From Clostridiales bacterium (GTDB taxonomy: Bacteria; Bacillota_A; Clostridia; Saccharofermentanales; Saccharofermentanaceae): DNA of 15,072 nt. Positions 6,857-15,072 of the stretch are shown piece by piece. The position numbers and the translations under genes were made by a program. Numbering within the stretch: the first letter of the stretch is position 1; each line of letters starts with the position of its first letter. The notes under the pieces were generated by a model. The model was not told the origin of the DNA. It saw only the letters and a list, made by a program, of their open reading frames with translations, and ran no database searches. The stretch is taken from NCBI GenBank assembly GCA_017649745.1, contig JAGCGE010000236.1, positions 1 to 15,072 of the forward strand. The letters run 5' to 3'.

Positions 6857-7710
6857 AACAACGAGTAATTACAGGACTTATATTCTTGATCGTAATGCTC
6901 GCGTTTGTAGTTGGCATATATTTCCTTCCTCTTGTAGCCGTATTGCTGGCAGTTATCGTCGGTGCAGTCTCATTGCATGAAATGATAAAAGCTCTTAAGA
7001 GCGGTGGATATATTCCTTCAAATGTCCTTATGATCATTGGAGCAGTAATGGCTTTGGCAGTCGTTCTTATCGGCTGGGTAATGGAGTTAGGTGTCTTTAT
7101 TACAACTACAGTATTTATTCTCGTTATGATGATGTATTGCTTCGGCATGGCTATATTTCCACAGATCGCCAAACCTGAAGCGAAACTCAAGGATTCTGTT
7201 ACTTCGATAGCAGCTCTCTTGTATATCGTTTTTCCGATGTACTGTCTGTGCGCTATAGCTCTGTTCTTCGAGCATAGCTGGCTTTATGTAATTATCGGAT
7301 TATTCTCTTCATGGGTATCTGATACATTCGCATATTTTACAGGAGTACTTTTCGGTAAGCACAAGATCGTTCCTCATATTAGTCCAAAGAAGACATGGGA
7401 AGGATGTATCGGTGGTGCTGTTTTCTGCGGTATCTTCTTTGCGTTATATTTCGGTATCATTGTTTATTGGATCGATGATATCAATTTAGGAAGGATCTCT
7501 TTTGCGGTTATCATGTTCTTGTTCGGTCTCGTTATATCCGCTATGTCACAGATCGGAGACTGGCTTGCTTCCGCAGTTAAGCGTTCAGTCAATATTAAGG
7601 ACTACGGCAACTTTATGCCTGGTCACGGCGGTATGATCGATAGATTCGACAGTGTTTTCTTTACTCTTCCGATCGGTCTTTGTATCGCTATACTCAGTAT
7701 GTATGTTTAA
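6853..7710 (+). CDS. cdsA: Phosphatidate cytidylyltransferase (CDP-diacylglycerol synthase)
   Basis: Makes CDP-diacylglycerol from phosphatidic acid and CTP in the membrane, the precursor of phosphatidylglycerol and other phospholipids. The 285-residue product is mostly hydrophobic with about seven to eight predicted membrane helices, starting with two in residues 1-45. The family signature lies near the C terminus: SAVKRSVNIKDYGNFMPG then HGGMIDRFDS, with Asp263 and Asp266 in the catalytic position. HISPKKTWEGCIGG is the second conserved segment. GGAGG (6841-6845), seven bases upstream, lies inside the uppS coding region. The start ATG overlaps the uppS stop TGA by four bases. dxr follows after nine bases. 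Confidence 0.97.
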   Translation: MKQRVITGLIFLIVMLAFVVGIYFLPLVAVLLAVIVGAVSLHEMIKALKSGGYIPSNVLMIIGAVMALAVVLIGWVMELGVFITTTVFILVMMMYCFGMAIFPQIAKPEAKLKDSVTSIAALLYIVFPMYCLCAIALFFEHSWLYVIIGLFSSWVSDTFAYFTGVLFGKHKIVPHISPKKTWEGCIGGAVFCGIFFALYFGIIVYWIDDINLGRISFAVIMFLFGLVISAMSQIGDWLASAVKRSVNIKDYGNFMPGHGGMIDRFDSVFFTLPIGLCIAILSMYV

Positions 7711-7719
7711 GGTGTAAAG

Positions 7720-8904
7720 ATGAAGACTATTTCTATTCTCGGTTCTACCGGTTCTATCGGAACTCAGACCTTAGAGGTTATCCGTAATTGCGGCGGCTAT
7801 AAAGTCGCAGGTTTGTGCTGCGGTAGAAACGTCGATCTTCTTTTCGAACAGGCAAAGGAATTTAGACCTGAAGTTATTGGTATCTCTGATGAGGATAGTG
7901 CTGCTAAGTTTATCGACAGGATAAGCTATGAGATACCTGATTATGATCCTGAGATATTTATAGGAGAAACGGCACCTTCTGCTATTGCTACGATAGAAAG
8001 CGTTGACGTCGTACTTGGTGCGATGGTTGGTGTAAGCGGCTTAAAGCCTGTTATCGATGCTATAGAATGCGGTAAGGATATCGCTCTTGCCAATAAAGAA
8101 ACGTTGGTGGCAGGTGGCGACATCGTTATGCCTTTGTCTCGTAAGAAGAACATCAGGATCTTGCCAGTAGATAGTGAGCATTCTGCGATCTGGCAGTGCC
8201 TGTGGGGACAGCCAGAGGGAAGTCTCGACAGGATATTGATAACAGCATCAGGTGGACCTTTCAGAGGATATACCAGAGAAATGCTCGGTAATGTTACCCT
8301 CGAAAACGCTCTTGCACATCCTACATGGAAGATGGGCGGCAAGGTAACTATCGATTCGTCTACTATGATGAATAAGGGTCTTGAGATAATCGAGGCCAGC
8401 CATCTGTTTGATATATCTGTTGATAATATCGATGTAGTCGTCCATCCTCAGAGCGTCATCCATTCTATGATCAGATTGAAAGACGGATCTGTTCTTGCTC
8501 AGATGGGAAAGCCAAATATGATGATGCCGATCGAAGTGGCACTCTTTTATCCTGACAGGGGTCCGGGCTTTATGGAAAAGTTCGATCCGTTTGCACAGGG
8601 AATGAATGAACTTCAGTTCATGAAATGCGATACTAATGTTTTCGGACTTCTTGAACTTACTTATCATGCAGGCAGGACCAAAGGTTTGCTTCCTGCTGTA
8701 ATGAATGGTGCGAATGAAGTTGCAGTAAATGCTTTTCTTAACAATAAGATCAAATATCTTGATATTGAGAAGATCGTATCAACTGTCATGAATGAGTATG
8801 AGAAGAATAATACTTCATTGAAGGCAGGTTCTTTGGAAGATGTCTTGAACGCCGATAAAGAAGCAAGACGACTCGCATATGAAATAATGGGAATAGGGGA
8901 TTAA
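7720..8904 (+). CDS. dxr: 1-deoxy-D-xylulose 5-phosphate reductoisomerase
   Basis: Converts DXP to 2-C-methyl-D-erythritol 4-phosphate with NADPH, the first committed step of the MEP isoprenoid pathway and the fosmidomycin target. The 394-residue length is typical. The NADPH-binding loop is ILGSTGSIGTQT (from residue 6). ALANKETLVAGG, PVDSEHSAIWQC (Asp151 and Glu153 bind the metal), ITASGGPFR, then HPTWKMGGKVTIDSSTMMNK and GLE (Asn218, Lys219, Glu222) complete the active site. NGANEVAVNAFL is the conserved C-terminal stretch. AAGGTG (7709-7714) overlaps the end of cdsA and lies five bases before ATG. rseP follows after three bases. Together with ispG two genes downstream, it places two MEP pathway enzymes in this operon. 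Confidence 0.98.
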   Translation: MKTISILGSTGSIGTQTLEVIRNCGGYKVAGLCCGRNVDLLFEQAKEFRPEVIGISDEDSAAKFIDRISYEIPDYDPEIFIGETAPSAIATIESVDVVLGAMVGVSGLKPVIDAIECGKDIALANKETLVAGGDIVMPLSRKKNIRILPVDSEHSAIWQCLWGQPEGSLDRILITASGGPFRGYTREMLGNVTLENALAHPTWKMGGKVTIDSSTMMNKGLEIIEASHLFDISVDNIDVVVHPQSVIHSMIRLKDGSVLAQMGKPNMMMPIEVALFYPDRGPGFMEKFDPFAQGMNELQFMKCDTNVFGLLELTYHAGRTKGLLPAVMNGANEVAVNAFLNNKIKYLDIEKIVSTVMNEYEKNNTSLKAGSLEDVLNADKEARRLAYEIMGIGD

Positions 8905-8907
8905 TAA

Positions 8908-10245
8908 ATGTCGATCGCGATCAGTATAATAGCTGTAGTCATAGTGCTCGGAATTCTTTCGACTGCACATGAATTGGGACACTTTTTCGTAGCCAGAGCT
9001 TTAAAGGTAAAAGCTTATGAGGTTGCGATCTTTATGGGTCCGGCTCTTTTCAAGTGGAAAAAGAATGACATCGATTATTCTATAAGATGTCTTCCTATAG
9101 GTGCATATGTAAGGTTTACCGAGATTGATAATGAGGGAATGCCTGTTGAAAGTGACGATCCGACTCTTTTAGTTAATCAACCTCGTTGGAAAAGGCTTAT
9201 CATCGCTATTGCAGGACCTCTAGTTAATCTCTTTTTGGGAATCCTGATATTTGCTATCTTCTTCGTTTGCGCAGGATATACATCCAGAGAGATCAAAGAA
9301 GCTCCGGAAGATACTCAGCTTTACGCTCAGGAATACGAACCGGGTGATGAGGTTGTTGCTGTAAACGGCAGAAGAGTTTATACATTTTTTGAATTGAATG
9401 TTTCATTCTATTTCATTAATGAAGATGAAGTTTGCACATTAACATTCAAGTCCCAAAAAACGGGCAAAGAGTATGATATAACTCTTACACCTGAATTGAA
9501 GACATATCCTGTCATGCATGTAAGTGATGTTACTATAGATGATCACGGTTGGTATATCGGAAATGTCGGCGAAGAACAAAATGATGATAACCCGATACTT
9601 AAGGCCGGTGATTATATTCTTACCATAGATGGGTACGAAGCTGCAGACTATGATACTGTTTTACCTTATCTTCAGTCCAAAGAGGTTGGAGATGTTATCA
9701 GTATTACTTATGAGCGTGACGGAGAGACTCATGAAGGTGAGATCAAGCTTGGAGGTTCTGAATCCTACAATTATCGTGGTCTTAGTTTTGTTGAGCACAA
9801 AGTCAGAAGTGGCAAGGAATTCTTAGGTGCCTTAGGAAATGCATTTAAGATGCCGATCACGATCCTTAGATTAACACAATTGGTTATCAAGAACGCGATC
9901 AGCGGTGATATTAAGATCTATCAGGTTGTTTCCGGACCTGTCGGAGTCGTTAATGTAGTTGATACGGTTGTATCTAATCAACATGTTGATGTCTGGGGTA
10001 AATTAGTTGACCTTGTTACTTTGTCAGGTATGATCTCAATTGCACTTACTATCTCGAATCTCCTTCCTTTGCCGGGTTTGGATGGTTCTCAGATCATAAT
10101 TCTGTTTGTCGAGATGGTTATCGGAAGGAAACTTCCGAAGAAAGCTGAAGACATCATTACTGTTGTAGGCTTTTTCGTTCTTATTATATTGGTCTTACTT
10201 GCATTTGCGTCTGATATCGCGAAGATCGTTATAGAAGGGTGGTAA
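8908..10245 (+). CDS. rseP: Site-2 (intramembrane) zinc metalloprotease, RseP/RasP type
   Basis: A membrane-embedded protease that cuts single-span membrane proteins such as anti-sigma factors after a first cleavage outside the membrane. Zinc-binding HELGH is at residues 21-25 in the first membrane helix. The third ligand is Asp392 in NLLPLPGLDGSQ, where the family usually has LDGG. A soluble central region holds two PDZ-like segments: the first around YEPGDEVVAVNGRRVYTFFE, the second around NPILKAGDYILTIDGYEAAD. VSGPVGVVNVVD precedes the C-terminal helices. At 445 residues it is of RseP size. ATG follows the dxr stop by three bases, with AGGGG just upstream. The position between dxr and ispG is the usual one in Clostridia. 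The substrate cannot be told from the window. Confidence 0.96.
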   Translation: MSIAISIIAVVIVLGILSTAHELGHFFVARALKVKAYEVAIFMGPALFKWKKNDIDYSIRCLPIGAYVRFTEIDNEGMPVESDDPTLLVNQPRWKRLIIAIAGPLVNLFLGILIFAIFFVCAGYTSREIKEAPEDTQLYAQEYEPGDEVVAVNGRRVYTFFELNVSFYFINEDEVCTLTFKSQKTGKEYDITLTPELKTYPVMHVSDVTIDDHGWYIGNVGEEQNDDNPILKAGDYILTIDGYEAADYDTVLPYLQSKEVGDVISITYERDGETHEGEIKLGGSESYNYRGLSFVEHKVRSGKEFLGALGNAFKMPITILRLTQLVIKNAISGDIKIYQVVSGPVGVVNVVDTVVSNQHVDVWGKLVDLVTLSGMISIALTISNLLPLPGLDGSQIIILFVEMVIGRKLPKKAEDIITVVGFFVLIILVLLAFASDIAKIVIEGW

Positions 10246-10247
10246 AT

Positions 10248-11327
10248 ATGGATAATATCTACGGAAGGAAAGGAACAAAGGTTATTAATGTTGGCGGGCT
10301 TCTTATCGGTGGAGATAACCCGATAGCAGTTCAGTCTATGAATAACACGAAGACTTCTGATGTTGAAGCAACCTTGTGTCAGATCGAACAACTCAAAGAT
10401 GCAGGCTGCGACCTCACAAGAGTTGCTATTCCTGATATGGAAGCTGCAACAGCTCTTAAAGAGATAACAAGAAGATCACCTTTGCCTGTCGTAGCTGATA
10501 TCCATTTTGATTACAGACTTGCAATTGAGGCTGCTAAGAACGGAGCAGCTAAGATAAGGATCAATCCCGGAAATATTGGCGGTCAGGAAAATGTTATCAA
10601 GGTAGCATCAGTGTGTAAGGAGAGAAACATCCCAATAAGAGTAGGTGTTAATTCCGGATCTGTTGAGAAGAAACTTATAGAGAAATACGGTAAGGTATGC
10701 GCTGAAGCCATGACTGAAAGCGCGCTCTCTTCTGTTAAGATGCTCGAGGATGCTGATTTTGACGATATTATCATTAGTATCAAGTCATCAAGTCCAAGAC
10801 TTACTATTGAGACTTACAGAGCATTGTCTAAAGTTGTTGATTATCCTTTGCATGTCGGAGTTACTGAAGCGGGTACTGTAAGAGAAGGTATCGTTAAATC
10901 GTCAGTTGGTATCGGTTCACTCCTTTCTGAAGGTATTGGTGACACGATAAGGGTATCTCTAACAGGCGATCCGGTTGATGAAGTAATAGCAGGCATCAGT
11001 ATCCTTAAGGCATTAGATCTTCGCAAAGGCGGAATTACTTTTGTTTCTTGTCCTACATGCGGAAGGACGAGAGTTCCATTGATCGAACTGGCTACTGAAG
11101 TAGAGAAGAGGATCTTCAATCTTCCATATGATCTTAAAGTTGCTGTTATGGGCTGTGTAGTTAACGGTCCTGGAGAAGCAAAAGATGCTGACATCGGTCT
11201 TGCAGGTGGAATTGATGAATTCATCCTTTTTAAGAAGGGTGAGACTGTAAGACGCATCAAGGCTGAAAATGCCGTAGATGAATTTGTAGAAGAAGTTATA
11301 AAGTTGGGAGAGGCATCTAATGTCTAA
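10248..11327 (+). CDS. ispG: 4-hydroxy-3-methylbut-2-enyl diphosphate synthase (flavodoxin type, [4Fe-4S])
   Basis: Penultimate enzyme of the MEP pathway: it reduces MEcPP to HMBPP using a [4Fe-4S] cluster. The 359-residue product is the short bacterial form with a TIM barrel and a C-terminal iron-sulfur domain. The N-terminal landmark NPIAVQSMNNTKTSD and the segment VVADIHFDYRLAIEAAKNG are family-typical, as is RINPGNIG. Cluster ligands are Cys268 and Cys271 in SCPTCGR and Cys303 in GCVVNGPGEAKDADIG, with Glu310 as the fourth; the spacing matches E. coli IspG. The start was set at ATG 10248, five bases after AAGGGTGG (10235-10242) and two bases after the rseP stop. An in-frame GTG at 10239 lies inside that ribosome binding site and is unlikely. 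It overlaps polC by eight bases. In Bacillus this position is held by proS; ispG here is a clostridial arrangement. Confidence 0.97.
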   Translation: MDNIYGRKGTKVINVGGLLIGGDNPIAVQSMNNTKTSDVEATLCQIEQLKDAGCDLTRVAIPDMEAATALKEITRRSPLPVVADIHFDYRLAIEAAKNGAAKIRINPGNIGGQENVIKVASVCKERNIPIRVGVNSGSVEKKLIEKYGKVCAEAMTESALSSVKMLEDADFDDIIISIKSSSPRLTIETYRALSKVVDYPLHVGVTEAGTVREGIVKSSVGIGSLLSEGIGDTIRVSLTGDPVDEVIAGISILKALDLRKGGITFVSCPTCGRTRVPLIELATEVEKRIFNLPYDLKVAVMGCVVNGPGEAKDADIGLAGGIDEFILFKKGETVRRIKAENAVDEFVEEVIKLGEASNV

Positions 11328-14300
11328 TAAACTCGTAGATCTCTTTGACTTTCTCGATGAAGCCGAGAAGGTCCAGTTAGATTTTCTTAATATTGATAAG
11401 ATCGATTACAGAAAGAAGATCTCACGTCTTGATGTTTATCTGTCAGGCGGAGAATATCTTTCTGAAGAGAATCTTCTTGCACTCGTTTTTTATAAGGCTA
11501 AAACTGTCTTTGAGTGTGATGTAAGATTCATATTCAATAACTTTGAAGATAAGAGCCATGCTCTTAAGTGTCTTTCGGGACTTATTAAAAGCGAGTTGTC
11601 ACTTGAGAATTTCGAGTATTGTCAGCTTGCTACATCTTGCTCTTTTGAATTAGACGGATCAAAGATCGTTATTCATACTGATGAACTTAATAAAGACCTT
11701 ACAGATGTATTATTGAATGCATTTGCTAAGTCAGTCGGTGTTTTGTTCTTTAATCATACAGGCATTAAGATAAGTGATACTTCATTTGTTTTCGAACAGG
11801 CCTTTAAGAATGATTTCAGTTTCCTTCCATCAACAAAGAAAGTGGAAGTTGAGGAAGTTGATCCTGAATATGAAGCAGCAAAAGAAGCTTATCAGAAAGC
11901 TAGAGAAGAACAGCAACAAAAGCAGAGTAAAAAGTCTAAGGCTAAGGAAGAACCTGAAGATCCTGATAAGCCTGTAGATAAGAGTTCATGGCTCTACAAA
12001 TCCAATGAGCAGAAGAAACTCAATAAGAGTGAAGAAGGTTCTAAGAAGGATTTTCGTAAAGCTAATGCTGATGCATTATTTGGCAAAGTTAAAAAGGATG
12101 CTCCTTTCTATGCGATAAAGGACATCGGTATGCGTGAACCTTTAGTCAATTTTGAAGGTCGCGTTATTCTTAATGTTGATGATGATATGCGCCTTTCAAA
12201 GAGCGGAAAGTGCGTTGTTACGAACTTTACTGTAATAGATAAGACAGGTGGTATCAGTTGTCTTATGTTCATTAAGCCTGACGAAGCAGATGCTTTTGAG
12301 AAGGCTTTTAAGAAGGGCGGTTATGCTGGTTTTCAGGGAGAACCTTTTGATAACAGGGGTGAGCTTGGTGTCAAGGTCAGTGGTATCTTTGAAAAGGATC
12401 CTCCTAAGAAGAGATCTGAGAACTGTGAATATCACAGAGTAGAACTTCATGCCCATACTAAGATGAGTGCTCAGGACGCAGTTATTGTTCCTGAAGACCT
12501 CGTATCTACTGCAGCTAAATTCGGTCATAGGGCCTGTGCCGTAACAGACCACGGTGTCGTTCAGGCTTTCCCGGCTGTATTTAATAAGTCTAAGAAATTG
12601 ACTGTTGGTGACACTGATGAGAAGTTTAAATCTATCCTTGGTGTTGAGGGATACCTTGCTGATGATGGTCCTACGATCTGCTACAACCTGCCTTTTGAAA
12701 GACCTTCAAATTGTGCAGTAGGTAATCTTGTTTCTGTTGCTGTAAGGACAACCGGCGAAGATTCATGCGAAGATGTCATGACAGAGATCTGTCTTCGTAA
12801 GTATCACCTTAAGGGATATACTTCACCTAAGCCATATTCGGAAGGTGAGGATCCTCAGGCTGCACGTGATTTTTCTGAGAAGGATATCGACAGATCACTT
12901 TGGGAGGAAGGGGAGTATGAAGTTATTACTCCACCAACTAAAGTGCCTGCAGGATATAACAAAGAGGACTATGCTGAAGAGTTCTGGAGTAAGATAACAT
13001 ACGCTGACGGCAAGGAAGGATTTGTTTTCGAACATACTGGTACGGACGAGCCTGTAATCCCTGATTCTATTGAGTACGAGTTTATCTGTGAATATAAGAC
13101 TAAGTTTACCGGCGATAAGTGGGACGGTAAGTCTGAAGAACCAGTAGAGTCATATTTTAAAGCCGGTGAGATCGTTGAGTTTATCGGTGATGCATATCTT
13201 TGTGGTAACGAAGTGTTTAAGGCTTTAGACTTCCTTCGTAAGGCAGGTTATGCGATAAATATCGAAGATCACATGTACTATAGACATAAGTTCTTGCAGC
13301 CTGTTGTAAGTGTATATGACATAAGGCTTCATAAAGGACTCCCTCTTATCTTGTCTTATGACTCTCTTGAAAAGGAATGTGATGATGTAGCTAATGAAGT
13401 CATCGCTTACTTTAAAGAGGTTGAGACTGTTGATCCTTATGAGATAAATACAAAGATCGGACATTATCCTTTGGAAAAGATCAAGAGTAAGGAAGTTCCT
13501 GCTCGACATATCATTCTTTTAGCCAGAAATAACATGGGTCTTTATAACATGTATAGACTTATTTCTGACTCTCATATCAGATATTTTTACAGGCGTCCGA
13601 GAATGCCACGAAGCCTTCTTCGTTATTTTTCATCGAGTCTTATCATCGGAGCAGCATGTGAGCAAGGTGAAGTTTACAGGGCTATTTTGAACAAATATCT
13701 TGAATTAGAAAAAGACTACACGAAGACTTTTAAGTTTCTTAAGGTTGATCCGTCATTCGTAGAAATGAGTAAACTTTATGATTACTTCGAGATACAGCCT
13801 TTGACGAACAATATGTTCTTGACTAGAGAGTCAGAAGTGCCGTTTGATCGAAATGATGTAGTCAACATAAATAAACTTATAGTTGAACTTGCAGATAGCC
13901 TCAATAAGCCTTGCTGTGCTACGTGCGATGCTCACTTCCTTAACAAAGAAGATGGCATGTATCGTCAGTATCTTCTTATGGATCTTGGATTTAAGGATGC
14001 TTTGCAACAGGCTGATCTTTACTTCAGGACAACAGAAGAGATGCTTGAGGAATTCGACTATCTTGGTGAAGAAAAAGCTATTGAAGTTGTTTGTACAAAT
14101 ACGAATAAATTCGCTGATATGTGTGAGTATGGAATCAAGCCGTTCCCGGATGATTCATATCCTCCGCTTATCGCGACAGCAGCGGCTGATGTTCAGGATC
14201 TTACATGGACAAGAGCTAACAAGCTCTATAGGCACAATGGTGTTCTTAATGAACGTGTTAAGGCAAGACTTGAGAAAGAACTTAAGTCTATTATCGGTAA

Positions 14301-15072
14301 TGGTTATGCGATCATGTACTATATCGCTTACCGTCTTGTTAAAGAGTCAAATAACCAGGGTTATATCGTAGGATCAAGAGGATCTGTAGGATCTTCTCTT
14401 GTTGCTACCATGTGCGGTATCTCAGAGGTTAACCCTTTGGAAGCTCATTACAGATGTCCTGAATGTAAGTTCGTTGAATTTGCTGAACCTGGTGCATATG
14501 GTTCCGGTTTTGATATGCCTAAAAAAGCATGTCCTTGCTGCGGAACAGAGATGGTATGTGAAGGTCAGGATATTCCGTTCGAGACGTTCCTCGGATTCTA
14601 CGGAGATAAAGCTCCTGATATCGATCTTAACTTCTCGAGCCAATATCAGCCTAGAGCACATAAATATGTCGAATATCTTTTCGGTAAGACTCATACATTC
14701 CGTGCGGGAACTATCGGTGCTTATGCTGATAAGAACGCAGAAGCACTCGCTCGTAAATGTGCTGAAGAGCTTGGTCTTCCAATGACTAAGGCTCAGTATA
14801 AGTTTATGTCTGAAGGAATAATCGATGTTAAGAAAACAACCGGTCAGCATCCTGGAGGTATCGTCGTTATTCCTCAGGAGCAGGATATCTATGAGTTTAC
14901 TCCTATCCAGTATCCTGCTAATAAAGTACCGGGTGAAGGTGAAGAAGAGATCATCACTACACACTTCGACTTTAACTCTTTGCATGATACTATCTTGAAA
15001 CTCGATATTCTTGGACATGCAGATCCTACGGTTCTTCGTATGCTCCAGGATATAACAGGTATTGATGTTACA
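11320..15072 (+). CDS. polC: DNA polymerase III alpha subunit, PolC type, with degenerate exonuclease domain (3' truncated by window edge)
   Basis: Replicative polymerase of low-GC Gram-positives; 1251 codons are visible and the frame is open to the window end. Order: N-terminal domain (1-182); a charged linker (about 183-262); an OB fold (about 270-360); the PHP domain begins with HAHTKMS (377-383) and TDHG (409-412) and resumes after an insertion with RHIILLARN (729-737), ACE (779-781) and CDAH (869-872). The palm has GSRGSVGSS, a zinc knuckle (Cys1046, 1049, 1071, 1074), catalytic Asp1100 and Asp1102 in PDIDLNFSS, TTGQHPGG (1173-1180) and Asp1229 in KLDILGH. The exonuclease domain inside PHP (about 467-700) is recognisable but has lost most catalytic residues (see findings). 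Roughly 400 C-terminal residues (fingers, duplex binding) lie outside. GGGAGAGG (11306-11313) is six bases before ATG, inside ispG, with which it overlaps by eight bases. Confidence 0.96.
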   Translation, partial: MSNKLVDLFDFLDEAEKVQLDFLNIDKIDYRKKISRLDVYLSGGEYLSEENLLALVFYKAKTVFECDVRFIFNNFEDKSHALKCLSGLIKSELSLENFEYCQLATSCSFELDGSKIVIHTDELNKDLTDVLLNAFAKSVGVLFFNHTGIKISDTSFVFEQAFKNDFSFLPSTKKVEVEEVDPEYEAAKEAYQKAREEQQQKQSKKSKAKEEPEDPDKPVDKSSWLYKSNEQKKLNKSEEGSKKDFRKANADALFGKVKKDAPFYAIKDIGMREPLVNFEGRVILNVDDDMRLSKSGKCVVTNFTVIDKTGGISCLMFIKPDEADAFEKAFKKGGYAGFQGEPFDNRGELGVKVSGIFEKDPPKKRSENCEYHRVELHAHTKMSAQDAVIVPEDLVSTAAKFGHRACAVTDHGVVQAFPAVFNKSKKLTVGDTDEKFKSILGVEGYLADDGPTICYNLPFERPSNCAVGNLVSVAVRTTGEDSCEDVMTEICLRKYHLKGYTSPKPYSEGEDPQAARDFSEKDIDRSLWEEGEYEVITPPTKVPAGYNKEDYAEEFWSKITYADGKEGFVFEHTGTDEPVIPDSIEYEFICEYKTKFTGDKWDGKSEEPVESYFKAGEIVEFIGDAYLCGNEVFKALDFLRKAGYAINIEDHMYYRHKFLQPVVSVYDIRLHKGLPLILSYDSLEKECDDVANEVIAYFKEVETVDPYEINTKIGHYPLEKIKSKEVPARHIILLARNNMGLYNMYRLISDSHIRYFYRRPRMPRSLLRYFSSSLIIGAACEQGEVYRAILNKYLELEKDYTKTFKFLKVDPSFVEMSKLYDYFEIQPLTNNMFLTRESEVPFDRNDVVNINKLIVELADSLNKPCCATCDAHFLNKEDGMYRQYLLMDLGFKDALQQADLYFRTTEEMLEEFDYLGEEKAIEVVCTNTNKFADMCEYGIKPFPDDSYPPLIATAAADVQDLTWTRANKLYRHNGVLNERVKARLEKELKSIIGNGYAIMYYIAYRLVKESNNQGYIVGSRGSVGSSLVATMCGISEVNPLEAHYRCPECKFVEFAEPGAYGSGFDMPKKACPCCGTEMVCEGQDIPFETFLGFYGDKAPDIDLNFSSQYQPRAHKYVEYLFGKTHTFRAGTIGAYADKNAEALARKCAEELGLPMTKAQYKFMSEGIIDVKKTTGQHPGGIVVIPQEQDIYEFTPIQYPANKVPGEGEEEIITTHFDFNSLHDTILKLDILGHADPTVLRMLQDITGIDVT

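Noticed and set aside
14422..15018. 198-codon open frame on the minus strand opposite polC, and shorter ones on both strands within polC
   Set aside because: The polC frame across this region contains unmistakable catalytic motifs; the opposite frames are composition shadows with no motifs or start signals.
11320..15072. polC as a pseudogene because of lost exonuclease residues
   Set aside because: The frame is uninterrupted over 1251 codons, and PHP, zinc-knuckle and polymerase motifs are all conserved, so the protein is under selection.

Overview
The window is a housekeeping block of a low-to-moderate-GC Gram-positive bacterium, most likely an anaerobic member of the Clostridia. The evidence is the gene order rpsB-tsf ... 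pyrH-frr-uppS-cdsA-dxr-rseP-ispG-polC, the PolC-type replicative polymerase, strong AGGAGG-like ribosome binding sites on every gene, and the secreted leucine-rich-repeat/DUF4214 protein, a type common in gut and rumen clostridia. I cannot name the genus from sequence alone. All genes are on the + strand and coding density is very high.

Layout. (1) 1-1424: the 3' part of rpsB and the whole of tsf, closed by a strong terminator. (2) 1429-2008: a small two-helix membrane protein of the DUF4190 type, with its own upstream region and terminator. (3) 2046-4671: a large secreted protein made of a signal peptide, two tandem copies of a 280-residue EF-hand-loop plus LRR module, and two tandem DUF4214 modules, again with its own terminator. 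Units 2 and 3 interrupt what in many Firmicutes is a continuous rpsB-tsf-pyrH-frr cluster. (4) 4721-6070: pyrH and frr, followed by a terminator-like hairpin. (5) 6089-15072: a tightly packed run uppS-cdsA-dxr-rseP-ispG-polC with overlaps or gaps of only a few bases; polC runs off the window end.

How the genes fit together. rpsB, tsf and frr serve translation and pyrH makes UDP. dxr and ispG are two steps of the MEP isoprenoid pathway, and uppS uses the resulting isoprenoids to make the undecaprenyl carrier for the cell wall. cdsA makes CDP-diacylglycerol for phospholipids, and rseP is an intramembrane protease. polC is the replicative polymerase.

The most interesting observation is in polC. 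The PHP domain and polymerase palm motifs look intact. The proofreading exonuclease domain inserted in the PHP domain is still recognisable, but by eye it has lost four of the five DEDDh catalytic residues and carries a long insertion between motifs I and II. A second notable item is a 10-bp inverted repeat that overlaps the ribosome binding site of the secreted LRR protein. No RNA genes, CRISPR arrays, transposases or prophage genes were seen. There is no gene-free stretch longer than about 190 bases.
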